DNA of 18,500 nucleotides, from NCBI GenBank assembly GCA_020846955.1, contig JADLCZ010000040.1, positions 1 through 18,500 on the forward strand, in the 5' to 3' direction. Made by a program: the position numbers and the translations under genes. Origin of the DNA: Candidatus Nomurabacteria bacterium. GTDB taxonomy: Bacteria > Patescibacteriota > Minisyncoccia > Phycocordibacterales > UBA9973. The notes under the pieces are model-generated. The model did not search any database. It saw only the letters and a program-made list of their open reading frames with translations, and was not told the origin of the DNA. Below, in pieces: positions 6,616 through 12,679 of this stretch; the stretch's first letter is position 1; every line of letters starts with the position of its first letter.

Positions 6616-6659
6616 CAAAAAGAAAAACCCTCACGAAAGTGAGGGTTTTTCTTTTTGTG
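6614..6659. terminator. Bidirectional intrinsic terminator between tRNA-Ile and the RRM gene
   Basis: A perfect 21-bp inverted repeat around a GAAA tetraloop (6635-6638). The core is CCCTCAC/GTGAGGG with A-rich and T-rich flanks, so it works in both directions for the convergent tRNA and RRM genes. The outermost two pairs use the last two bases of the tRNA (6614-6615). Confidence 0.93.
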
Positions 6660-6661
6660 CC

Positions 6662-6922
6662 TTAGGCTCGTGGAGCCATTGGGCGAGCTTCGTTCACAGT
6701 TAGATTTCGACCGTCGAAATCTTTACCGTTAAACATTGAGATTGCAGAATCTGCATCTGCATCATTTACCATTTCTACGAATCCAAAACCTTTTGATCGG
6801 TTTGTCATCTTATCCATGATAATAGTTGCTGATGCGACTGGACCTGCCGCTTCAAAGTGAGCTTTGAGCTCGTCATTAGTAGTCTTGTAAGGAAGACCAC
6901 CAACGTATAATTTTTTTGCCAT
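6662..6922 (-). CDS. RRM-domain RNA-binding protein
   Basis: An 86-residue single RNA-recognition-motif protein. RNP2 is KLYVGGLPY (4-12) and RNP1 is SKGFGFVEM (43-51); both carry the aromatic residues that stack on RNA. No glycine-rich tail follows the domain, unlike the cyanobacterial Rbp proteins. Such proteins bind single-stranded RNA, and several are cold-induced. The stop lies only 2 nt from the shared terminator. A TATATT -10 box ends 6 nt before the ATG, so the message is predicted to be leaderless. The target RNAs cannot be told from sequence. Confidence 0.95.
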   Translation of the reverse strand: MAKKLYVGGLPYKTTNDELKAHFEAAGPVASATIIMDKMTNRSKGFGFVEMVNDADADSAISMFNGKDFDGRNLTVNEARPMAPRA

Positions 6923-6928
6923 ATTGAC

Positions 6929-6934
6929 AATATA
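6929..6934 (-). promoter_or_regulatory. -10 element giving a leaderless RRM mRNA
   Basis: On the minus strand TATATT is followed by exactly 6 nt and then the ATG at 6922. The usual -10 to start distance puts the first transcribed base at the A of the ATG. No TG extension and no strong -35 were found. Confidence 0.5.
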
Positions 6935-7074
6935 CGCTTCGCACCTAATACAAACATATTAAGATTGAAGATAACTAATTTATAAATGTAATCGCTAGCC
7001 GATTTTCATTTACATTCTCAATGTTTAAACAACGAAAATGAAACAAAACCTATGCATACAAACTACGTCCCGAA

Positions 7075-7102
7075 AGTATACCATATGTACTAAAAAATAC
7101 AA
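7075..7102 (-). promoter_or_regulatory. Possible promoter between prfA and the RRM gene
   Basis: On the minus strand TTGTAT (7102-7097), a 16-bp spacer and TATACT (7080-7075) preceded by TGG resemble an extended -10 promoter. It would transcribe towards the RRM gene with a long leader. Confidence 0.35.
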
Positions 7103-7133
7103 CGGTTTAATCTTCTTCAGCCTCGCCAACTAC

Positions 7134-8078
7134 TCATTCCGATAATGCTTCGATAATCTTTGTGATTTTACCTTCCATTATTCCAGGTATGTTGGACCAT
7201 GATTGTCGTATACGATGATCTGTCACACGGTCTTGGGGGAAATTGTATGTGCGAATTTTCTCACTTCTATCCCCTGTTCCTATTTGATTTTTACGATCTG
7301 CAGAATACTTTTTTGCTTCTTCTTCTTCTTTAAGCAACTGTAATTTTGAAAGGAGAATTTCCATAGCTTTTTCGCGATTACCTAGCTGACTACGCTCGGT
7401 AGTACAGCGCACATCGATACCTGTCGGCTTATGGATCAAACGAACTGCTGTCTCCACCTTGTTTACATTTTGTCCACCCGCTCCACCAGAACGTGAATAT
7501 TCCATTTCTAAATCAGCAGGGTTGATAACAAAATTTACTTTCTTTCTCATTGGCAAAACTGCAACTGATGCAGTGGATGTATGTATACGGCCATTCTTCT
7601 CTGTAGCAGGCACACGCTGTACGCGATGTACTCCTGTCTCGTATCTCAACTCTCTATATACATCTCTACCTTTTATTTCAAAAGAAGCTTCTTTGTACCC
7701 ACCAACTTCATTCTTGGATTCATCGAGTGCTTTCCAAGACCAGTGCTTGTCCTCGGCATACCGCTCATACATATGAGCCAATTCCCAGGCAAAAAGCGAT
7801 GCCTCATCCCCACCAGCACCAGCACGGACTTCCAGGATAATTTCATTTGGAAATTCTTCTTCCTCTTTATCTTTCTTTTGAATTTCTTCCAACTGTCGCT
7901 CAATTGCTTCCTTTTGAAATTGAATATTTTGTAATTCTTCTACTGCTAGCTCTCTTAGACTTTCATCCTCTTCAATCATTTTGTTTACTTTTTCAGCTTC
8001 ACGCAAAAGATGCTCGTATTCTCCTGCGAGGTAACTTGTCTTGTGATTCTTTTTTAATTCTTGTAAATTTAATTCCAT
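7134..8078 (-). CDS. prfA: Peptide chain release factor 1
   Basis: RF1 ends translation at UAA and UAG. The protein has the codon-reading tripeptide PAT (157-159) in HRVQRVPATE, which marks RF1 and not RF2, and the catalytic GGQ (201-203) in SGGAGGQNVNKVET. At 314 residues it is shorter than the usual ~360, because the N-terminal domain 1 is reduced. An in-frame ATG 8 codons upstream (8102) would add residues encoded by the promoter itself, so I use 8078. This matches the -10 box 6 nt away and the family-like beginning. The gene ends in TGA. prmC, often next to prfA, is not adjacent here. Confidence 0.96.
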   Translation of the reverse strand: MELNLQELKKNHKTSYLAGEYEHLLREAEKVNKMIEEDESLRELAVEELQNIQFQKEAIERQLEEIQKKDKEEEEFPNEIILEVRAGAGGDEASLFAWELAHMYERYAEDKHWSWKALDESKNEVGGYKEASFEIKGRDVYRELRYETGVHRVQRVPATEKNGRIHTSTASVAVLPMRKKVNFVINPADLEMEYSRSGGAGGQNVNKVETAVRLIHKPTGIDVRCTTERSQLGNREKAMEILLSKLQLLKEEEEAKKYSADRKNQIGTGDRSEKIRTYNFPQDRVTDHRIRQSWSNIPGIMEGKITKIIEALSE

Positions 8079-8084
8079 AAAATT

Positions 8085-8093
8085 ATTATAGCA
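8085..8093 (-). promoter_or_regulatory. Extended -10 promoter giving leaderless prfA
   Basis: TGC-TATAAT on the minus strand (8093-8085), followed by 6 nt and the ATG at 8078. The predicted first base of the mRNA is the A of the start codon. Confidence 0.7.
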
Positions 8094-8105
8094 AACTTGC
8101 AATAA

Positions 8106-8220
8106 AAAAATCCTGGAATAGCTCTCCCCAGAGGGTACACAAATTTTTTGGTAAAAATTTGCTCAGTTCTCCGACCGTCGTCGTCCGAAGCCCCTCTGGA
8201 AAGACTATTCCAGGATTTTT
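8106..8220. ncRNA. 115-nt nested hairpin between rpmE and prfA (terminator or structured RNA)
   Basis: Three nested inverted repeats share one axis. The outer arms AAAAATCCTGGAATAG (8106-8121) and the complement at 8205-8220 pair for 16 bp. The middle arms CCAGAGGG (8128-8135) and 8192-8199 pair for 8 bp. Inside lies AAATTTTT (8141-8148) pairing with 8153-8160 around a TGGT loop. The outer stem has A/T runs on both ends, so it can act as an intrinsic terminator for rpmE. The ~70-nt insert is far larger than a terminator loop, and could be a small RNA or a miniature repeat element. I could not match it to RNase P, SRP, tmRNA or 6S RNA. Confidence 0.6.
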
Positions 8221-8222
8221 AG

Positions 8223-8438
8223 TTATTTTTTAGTTTTTGCAACAGCGGCGCGCTTCTTGAAGCGGTCTACGCGTCCAGCAGTATCGAGGACCTTTTCATT
8301 ACCTGTGAAAAATGGGTGACATTGACTACAGATTTCAACATTGATTTTCTCCATTGTAGAACCAACAGTAAATACTGCTCCGCAAGCGCAATTTACCTCT
8401 GAATTTATATTGTATTTTGGGTGAATGTCTTTTTTCAT
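8223..8438 (-). CDS. rpmE: 50S ribosomal protein L31 (zinc-binding type)
   Basis: A 71-residue protein of the large subunit that bridges to the small subunit. The four zinc-binding cysteines are all present (C17, C19, C37, C40, pattern CxC and CxxC), making it the zinc-containing type A form, with the family segment CHPFFTG (40-46) and a basic tail. The stop is 2 nt from the outer arm of the nested hairpin, which probably terminates its message. A TATAAG -10-like box lies 6 nt before the ATG (8438), so the message is predicted to be leaderless. Its promoter overlaps the end of the upstream transglycosylase region, leaving only 26 nt between genes. Confidence 0.97.
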   Translation of the reverse strand: MKKDIHPKYNINSEVNCACGAVFTVGSTMEKINVEICSQCHPFFTGNEKVLDTAGRVDRFKKRAAVAKTKK

Positions 8439-8444
8439 ATAGGG

Positions 8445-8450
8445 CTTATA
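8445..8450 (-). promoter_or_regulatory. -10-like element giving leaderless rpmE
   Basis: TATAAG on the minus strand, then exactly 6 nt to the ATG at 8438. No TG extension. It is the weakest hexamer of the series but has the same spacing. Confidence 0.45.
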
Positions 8451-8464
8451 CTAGCACATAATCC

Positions 8465-9805
8465 TCAGTTTTGCAAAGGATCAATCATAGTAGTCTGGAT
8501 TTTAAGCGCTTTTGTCATTACTTGTTTACCATAGGCACAGGCTGAGCCACCGGTACCATAGTATTTACAAGCTGCCTTGATTTCTGCTGTATAGCTACCA
8601 TTTACCCCTCCAAGCTCTTTGAGGAATAGAGCTGAAGCCATAAATGCATCTGGTGCATTCCATGGATCGGGAGTTGCTTTACCCAATGCTGCAGAAATCT
8701 TTTTACTCATACCAGCCCATGTCGAAGGGATAAACTGAGCAGGCCCCATAGCTCCACCCCAACCAATACCACCGATCGGACATGATACCAATGTCTTTGC
8801 AGGATCACGCCCAAGCTCGGTGGTAATCCGAACAAAAGGTGGGACATCACGACTAGGCTTCATAACATTTTTAAATTGCTTATTGCTTCGAGAGCTAACC
8901 CCTGCACCTGTCGACATATCTGTTACATAACATGAGCCTTGGTCGGTACCAAGATTACTTTCTTGGGTGATTATTGCTAGTATAAAAGCCGGTCGTACTC
9001 CTGTAACCTTGGATGCAGTATTTGCATACTCAAGAGCCCTTCCAAAAGGTATTGCTCCTGTATCACGTAGATTAAATAAGGCAGAGAGAATTTGAGCCTT
9101 GCGCTTCGCCTTTTCTGCTAAAACTTTCTGATATTCGGATTCTTTATTTTTACTAATTGATAACAACTTCTTTTTTTCAGACTCGTTCTGTTCTACTCTC
9201 TTTTTTTCATTTTCTAGTGCTACTTTGACATCTGTCTCTTTGTCCTTTTTTTCTTCGAGAGTTTTTTTCTGTGTTTGTGTCTCTGTACGAACCCCACGAA
9301 TCACATCGACGGAATTCTTTACCGCGTTTTTTATAGAAGAGAAAGATTGAACATCTCCATACATTTCAGAAATACTTGCGCGTGACAATGCAATCGACAA
9401 TATAGACATATCGTCAAGTTCTCGGTCCTTACGTATTAATTGAGCCAAAGATTCTTTCTCTGATTCAATTTTTTCCGTTAGACTTTGGATTTTTTTATTT
9501 TTATCTACAATCTCGCCCCCTAGCTTTTTTATTGTAAGATTTTTTGCTTGTATATCTAATTTGGATTTATTGATTTGTGTTGTAAGAATAGATATATCTC
9601 TTGTTAGAGATACGGATTGGCCTTTTTGTCTTTCTAGCTCTCTTTGTTTTTGGGCGATTTCATGCTCCAGGCTGGATAATTCGGCTTCAAGCCGAGCTTT
9701 GTCTCCTTGGGCCATTTGTAATTGATCAGCAAAAGTATTTGGAGTTAATCCAAGTGAAAAAGTAAATATGAACAAAAAAAGAATACATCGTTTAAGTAAA
9801 CTCAT
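8465..9805 (-). CDS. Secreted coiled-coil lytic murein transglycosylase
   Basis: A 446-residue exported cell-wall enzyme. A signal peptide (MSLLKRCILFLFIFTF... with cleavage near residue 26) leads to a long coiled coil (about 28-240) of the EnvC/CwlO type. After it comes a lysozyme-like transglycosylase domain (about 250-430) with ITQESNLG, whose E282 is the likely catalytic acid, and GAMGPAQFIPSTW (351-363), typical of MltB-like enzymes. Such enzymes cleave the glycan strands of peptidoglycan; the coiled coil probably positions or restrains the domain at the division site or envelope. I place the start at 9805, since an upstream in-frame ATG (9823) lies in the promoter. The first residues then form a proper signal peptide. 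Stop is TGA. Confidence 0.93.
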   Translation of the reverse strand: MSLLKRCILFLFIFTFSLGLTPNTFADQLQMAQGDKARLEAELSSLEHEIAQKQRELERQKGQSVSLTRDISILTTQINKSKLDIQAKNLTIKKLGGEIVDKNKKIQSLTEKIESEKESLAQLIRKDRELDDMSILSIALSRASISEMYGDVQSFSSIKNAVKNSVDVIRGVRTETQTQKKTLEEKKDKETDVKVALENEKKRVEQNESEKKKLLSISKNKESEYQKVLAEKAKRKAQILSALFNLRDTGAIPFGRALEYANTASKVTGVRPAFILAIITQESNLGTDQGSCYVTDMSTGAGVSSRSNKQFKNVMKPSRDVPPFVRITTELGRDPAKTLVSCPIGGIGWGGAMGPAQFIPSTWAGMSKKISAALGKATPDPWNAPDAFMASALFLKELGGVNGSYTAEIKAACKYYGTGGSACAYGKQVMTKALKIQTTMIDPLQN

Positions 9806-9811
9806 TGTTCT

Positions 9812-9820
9812 ATTATAACA
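9812..9820 (-). promoter_or_regulatory. Extended -10 promoter giving a leaderless transglycosylase mRNA
   Basis: TGT-TATAAT on the minus strand (9820-9812), then 6 nt and the ATG at 9805. It starts directly after the T-run of the rplY terminator, so terminator and promoter share bases. Confidence 0.7.
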
Positions 9821-9821
9821 C

Positions 9822-9849
9822 AAAAAACTGCACTAATGTGCAGTTTTTT
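9822..9849. terminator. Intrinsic terminator of rplY
   Basis: A perfect 12-bp inverted repeat, AAAAAACTGCAC (9822-9833) with 9838-9849, around a 4-nt TAAT loop. It lies 10 nt after the rplY stop; on the minus strand the T-run leads straight into the next promoter. Confidence 0.85.
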
Positions 9850-9859
9850 CTTCCATATA

Positions 9860-10501
9860 TTATTTACTATCTTCAGCTTCTCTTTCTTCTTCTTTCTTGC
9901 CTTTCTTCTCTACTTCAATAGCAGATAGATCTACTGCAACTTCCTCTTCTTTTACTTCTTTAACAACTGCTACTAATGCTACAATTTCTTCAGCATCTGT
10001 AAGCATTGTAACTCCAGTTCCAAGCTTGATATCACTAACATGAATCTTGTCTTCTAGTGTTACAAGACTTGATATATCAATCATGAAATTATGTGGTAGA
10101 TCTTTTGGCAAAGCCTTGATCTCAACTTCATGAAGTGCCTTTACAAGTGTACCCAGACCTGATTTCTCAGCTGGCGCTACACCTGTGAATTCAAGTGGAA
10201 TACTAACCTCAACTGGCTTGTTCATATCGACAGCTAGGAAATCCACATGTAGAGGGAAACTCTTCACAGGGTCAAACTGTACATCATGAATTAATACGTC
10301 TACCTTCTTTTTACCCATATCAAGTACAATTGTACTAGACTCTCCTGCCTCCTTAAATACTTTTACGAAATCGATGCTAGATACAGAGATGGGTGTATTC
10401 TCTACGCTAGCGCCATAGACCACAGCCGGAACCATACCGTTACTTCGTATAGTTGAAAGCTTGTCAGTCTTACTTCGCATTGTTGCGACTAATGTTTTCA
10501 T
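9860..10501 (-). CDS. rplY: 50S ribosomal protein L25 (CTC/TL5 form)
   Basis: The 5S-rRNA-binding protein of the large subunit in its long, two-domain form (213 residues). The N-terminal L25 domain has the family segment NGMVPAVVYGA near residue 22-32 and HDVQFDPVKSFPLHVDF (about 91-107). The C-terminal beta domain contains VEVSIPLEFTGVAPA and LPHNFMIDISSL. The tail (about 180-213) is highly charged and acidic, as in CTC proteins. The start at 10501 is preferred over an in-frame ATG at 10519, whose codons make up the -10 box. The rplY message ends at a strong hairpin 10 nt downstream. Confidence 0.93.
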   Translation of the reverse strand: MKTLVATMRSKTDKLSTIRSNGMVPAVVYGASVENTPISVSSIDFVKVFKEAGESSTIVLDMGKKKVDVLIHDVQFDPVKSFPLHVDFLAVDMNKPVEVSIPLEFTGVAPAEKSGLGTLVKALHEVEIKALPKDLPHNFMIDISSLVTLEDKIHVSDIKLGTGVTMLTDAEEIVALVAVVKEVKEEEVAVDLSAIEVEKKGKKEEEREAEDSK

Positions 10502-10507
10502 GAGAAA

Positions 10508-10536
10508 AATATAGCACAAAATACCTTTTTAAGCAA
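10508..10536 (-). promoter_or_regulatory. Promoter giving leaderless rplY
   Basis: On the minus strand TTGCTT (10536-10531), a 17-bp spacer ending in TGC, and TATATT (10513-10508), then 6 nt and the ATG at 10501. This is one of the few leaderless starts in the window with a recognisable -35. Confidence 0.7.
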
Positions 10537-10555
10537 ATTTTTCAAACAAATTATA

Positions 10556-10798
10556 TTACTTTAATTTAAAATTAAGTATAGTTTCCTGATTTTGTTCTAA
10601 AATTTTTTTATTCTTTTCTTTATCTTGCTTCTCAAGTTCTAAATTAAAATTTGGGAGATTTCTATTCTTTTTTTTTATCTCTTCTTCCAATTCTTTATTT
10701 TTCTCTTTTAATTTCTCATCAAGAATTCTGTTTGTTTTAGCAAATATCTGCTCACGACTGTAATATGTATTTTCATAATCATCTTTATCGTCACTCAT
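10556..10798 (-). CDS. Small charged coiled-coil protein, function unknown
   Basis: An 80-residue protein I do not recognise. The first 15 residues are acidic (SDDKDDYENTYY); the rest is dominated by Lys, Glu and Asn in a heptad-like pattern (about 18-75), which predicts one long soluble helix or coiled coil. There is no signal peptide, membrane segment or cysteine. It starts 28 nt after the FAD oxidase gene on the same strand and is probably its co-transcribed downstream partner. A TATAAA sequence 4 nt before the ATG may be a weak promoter of its own. The composition is low in complexity, but the clean start, stop and operon position favour a real gene. Confidence 0.65.
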   Translation of the reverse strand: MSDDKDDYENTYYSREQIFAKTNRILDEKLKEKNKELEEEIKKKNRNLPNFNLELEKQDKEKNKKILEQNQETILNFKLK

Positions 10799-10826
10799 AA
10801 AATTTATATTAAATTAATAAATAAAT

Positions 10827-12578
10827 CTATACTTTATAACTCTTTGTATGAGCCTCTTTTAGTATATGATCACTAATATATTGTATACTTCCTCCAACTT
10901 TTTTACCAGGATTAAATATCCCTTGAAAATCAAAGGTATTTTTAGTTTTTTCAAATAAATTACAAATATTTTCTCCATACATCTGTTTCAAAAATGGGGT
11001 ACGAATTATGCCATCATTGTGCTCGCCTGTTATGGAGCCTTTATATTCATGGACCAAATCATAAACTTTCCGAGATAGTTCCAAAATTATTTTACCAGTA
11101 TTTTCATCTCTGAAATCCATAAGTGGAATAATATGGAAATTGCCATTCCCAGCGTGTCCTGCAATAGTATATGTAATTGGATACTCTTTTAATATTGTAT
11201 TTAATTTCGGCAAAAATTCTGGAAGGAATTCTGGGCGAACAATTATGTCATCTATAAATGGTGCTGTGTGCTTGTCTTTGATATGCTTGCGCAACAATGC
11301 GAAACTTTCTCGGCGAATATCCCAATATTTGTCGGCATCACTCTTATTCCTTGTAGTACGAATTGGCATATCGAAGGTCTTTAGAGATTTTGCTAATTTT
11401 TTTGCTTCATTCTTAATCTCATCATCATTATTACCCGCAAATTCGACAAGTAAAATTAATTTTGGCATACCTCGCACAAGCATTACATATGCTTCGGGCC
11501 AGAAGCTCCACATAAATTTGATCATCCCCCACACTCCCTTCTTTTTCAAAAAGTCTGGGAAGAATTTGATCGCCAATTTCATAGTTGCATCATCATAGCT
11601 CTCGATACTCTCGGGATGAAATGGTAGTATTGCATCTACAAGCTCACCGAGCCGTGACAAATCTCGCATAAAAACAACAACTAGTTTGGAAGCCTTCTTT
11701 ACCTTTACTAAATGCAAAGTAATATTTGTCACAATACCAAGTGTACCTTGCGAACCAACTATCAATTTTCCAAGGTCGAAAATCTCCTTCTCTTCATCCC
11801 AAACATTCCACAAGTAATACCCTGCAGAATTCTTTGATACATTTGGTTTGGCGCCTTTTACCAAATCTTTGTTGTCATTTATTAATGCAAAAATATTTTT
11901 GTAAATATCACCTTCGAAATCTCCCTGAGCAATCTTAGCATACAGTTCTTTTTTATTAAGAGCTCGAACTGTGTATTCCCTACCATCTGCAAAAACTACC
12001 TGCAACTCTTTTATATAATCCTCTGTCTTGCCATAATTTAGTGTTTTCTCGCCTGCGCTATTGTTACCAATCATACCTCCAATAGCATTGAGGCTCTTGC
12101 TTGCTGTATAGCAAGGCAAAAATAAATTTTCTTTTAGAGTTGCAACTTCGAAATCTCGATAGAAACAACCAGGATTTACTACAGCAGTCCCTGAAATTTC
12201 TACACTGTGAGCGTTGGGATATTTGGGAGTAATTTGAAATGGCTCAACTTTCTCTACTTTAGAAATTACATTCATATACTTGGTGAAGTCCATAATAATA
12301 GACTCTCCAATCGCTCCTCCTGACATACAGGTACCTGCGGCGCGAGGAGTGATCGAAAGTTTCTCTGGGCCTAAGCCTTTTTCTTGGCTTTCAGAATTTG
12401 TGTTGTAATTATTTACCCATTTTACGAGCATCTGGACATCACTTGTATCTTTAGGGAAAACAACAACAAGCGGGCGAACTACGAGGACGCTTGCGTCGTG
12501 TGAATATTTGTCTAAGGTCTCATTACTGTCATCAACATCACCTTTGAAAAACTTCTTTATCTCTTCTTTTATGTTCAT
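10827..12578 (-). CDS. FAD-linked oxidase, D-lactate/glycolate dehydrogenase family
   Basis: A 583-residue flavoprotein of the GlcD/DLD family, which oxidises 2-hydroxy acids such as D-lactate or glycolate. The N-terminal PCMH-type FAD domain has LSITPRAAGTCMSGGAIG (74-91) and AIGGMIGNNSAGEKTLNYGK (165-184), which hold the FAD pyrophosphate. The C-terminal FAD-oxidase domain has GHAGNGNFHIIP and TGEHNDG. The usual GEHGDG reads GEHNDG here. No iron-sulfur domain follows, so electrons must go to a separate acceptor. The substrate cannot be told from sequence. I choose the ATG at 12578; upstream in-frame ATGs at 12587 and 12614 overlap or precede the -10 box. The small coiled-coil gene follows after 28 nt. 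Confidence 0.9.
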   Translation of the reverse strand: MNIKEEIKKFFKGDVDDSNETLDKYSHDASVLVVRPLVVVFPKDTSDVQMLVKWVNNYNTNSESQEKGLGPEKLSITPRAAGTCMSGGAIGESIIMDFTKYMNVISKVEKVEPFQITPKYPNAHSVEISGTAVVNPGCFYRDFEVATLKENLFLPCYTASKSLNAIGGMIGNNSAGEKTLNYGKTEDYIKELQVVFADGREYTVRALNKKELYAKIAQGDFEGDIYKNIFALINDNKDLVKGAKPNVSKNSAGYYLWNVWDEEKEIFDLGKLIVGSQGTLGIVTNITLHLVKVKKASKLVVVFMRDLSRLGELVDAILPFHPESIESYDDATMKLAIKFFPDFLKKKGVWGMIKFMWSFWPEAYVMLVRGMPKLILLVEFAGNNDDEIKNEAKKLAKSLKTFDMPIRTTRNKSDADKYWDIRRESFALLRKHIKDKHTAPFIDDIIVRPEFLPEFLPKLNTILKEYPITYTIAGHAGNGNFHIIPLMDFRDENTGKIILELSRKVYDLVHEYKGSITGEHNDGIIRTPFLKQMYGENICNLFEKTKNTFDFQGIFNPGKKVGGSIQYISDHILKEAHTKSYKV

Positions 12579-12585
12579 ATGAGCC

Positions 12586-12594
12586 ATTATATCA
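12586..12594 (-). promoter_or_regulatory. Extended -10 promoter of the FAD oxidase gene
   Basis: TGA-TATAAT on the minus strand (12594-12586), followed by 7 nt and the ATG at 12578. An ATG overlapping the -10 box itself (12587) cannot be used if transcription starts in the usual window. Confidence 0.65.
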
Positions 12595-12615
12595 AGTATA
12601 GAATAAATAACCAAT

Positions 12616-12646
12616 AAAAAAGAGCCTGCATTTGCATACGGGCTCT
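12616..12646 (-). terminator. Intrinsic terminator of the T9SS-domain gene
   Basis: On the minus strand AGAGCC (12646-12641) pairs with GGCTCT (12626-12621) around a 14-nt loop that itself holds GCA/TGC pairs, followed by six T or more. It lies 34 nt after the stop of the T9SS-domain gene. Confidence 0.75.
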
Positions 12647-12679
12647 CGAAACAAATTAAAAATAAAAAACGAAATATTT

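Larger units (their letters stand above)
6923..7133 (-). other. 211-nt intergenic region upstream of the RRM gene
   Basis: No coding frame or tRNA is seen here. It holds a TATATT -10 box next to the RRM start, a second promoter-like element at 7075-7102, and no clear terminator for prfA. If the far promoter is used, the RRM gene would have a leader of roughly 145 nt. It is the longest non-coding stretch of the window. Confidence 0.6.

Noticed and set aside
8076..8102. Longer start for prfA at 8102 (and likewise 9823, 10519, 12614 for the next genes)
   Set aside because: The extra codons are the -10 boxes themselves and give residues unlike the families; the nearer ATGs fit both promoter spacing and homology.
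8106..8220. RNase P, SRP, tmRNA or 6S RNA gene
   Set aside because: None of the conserved core motifs (GGAA-type SRP loop, P RNA core, tmRNA ends) could be found on either strand.
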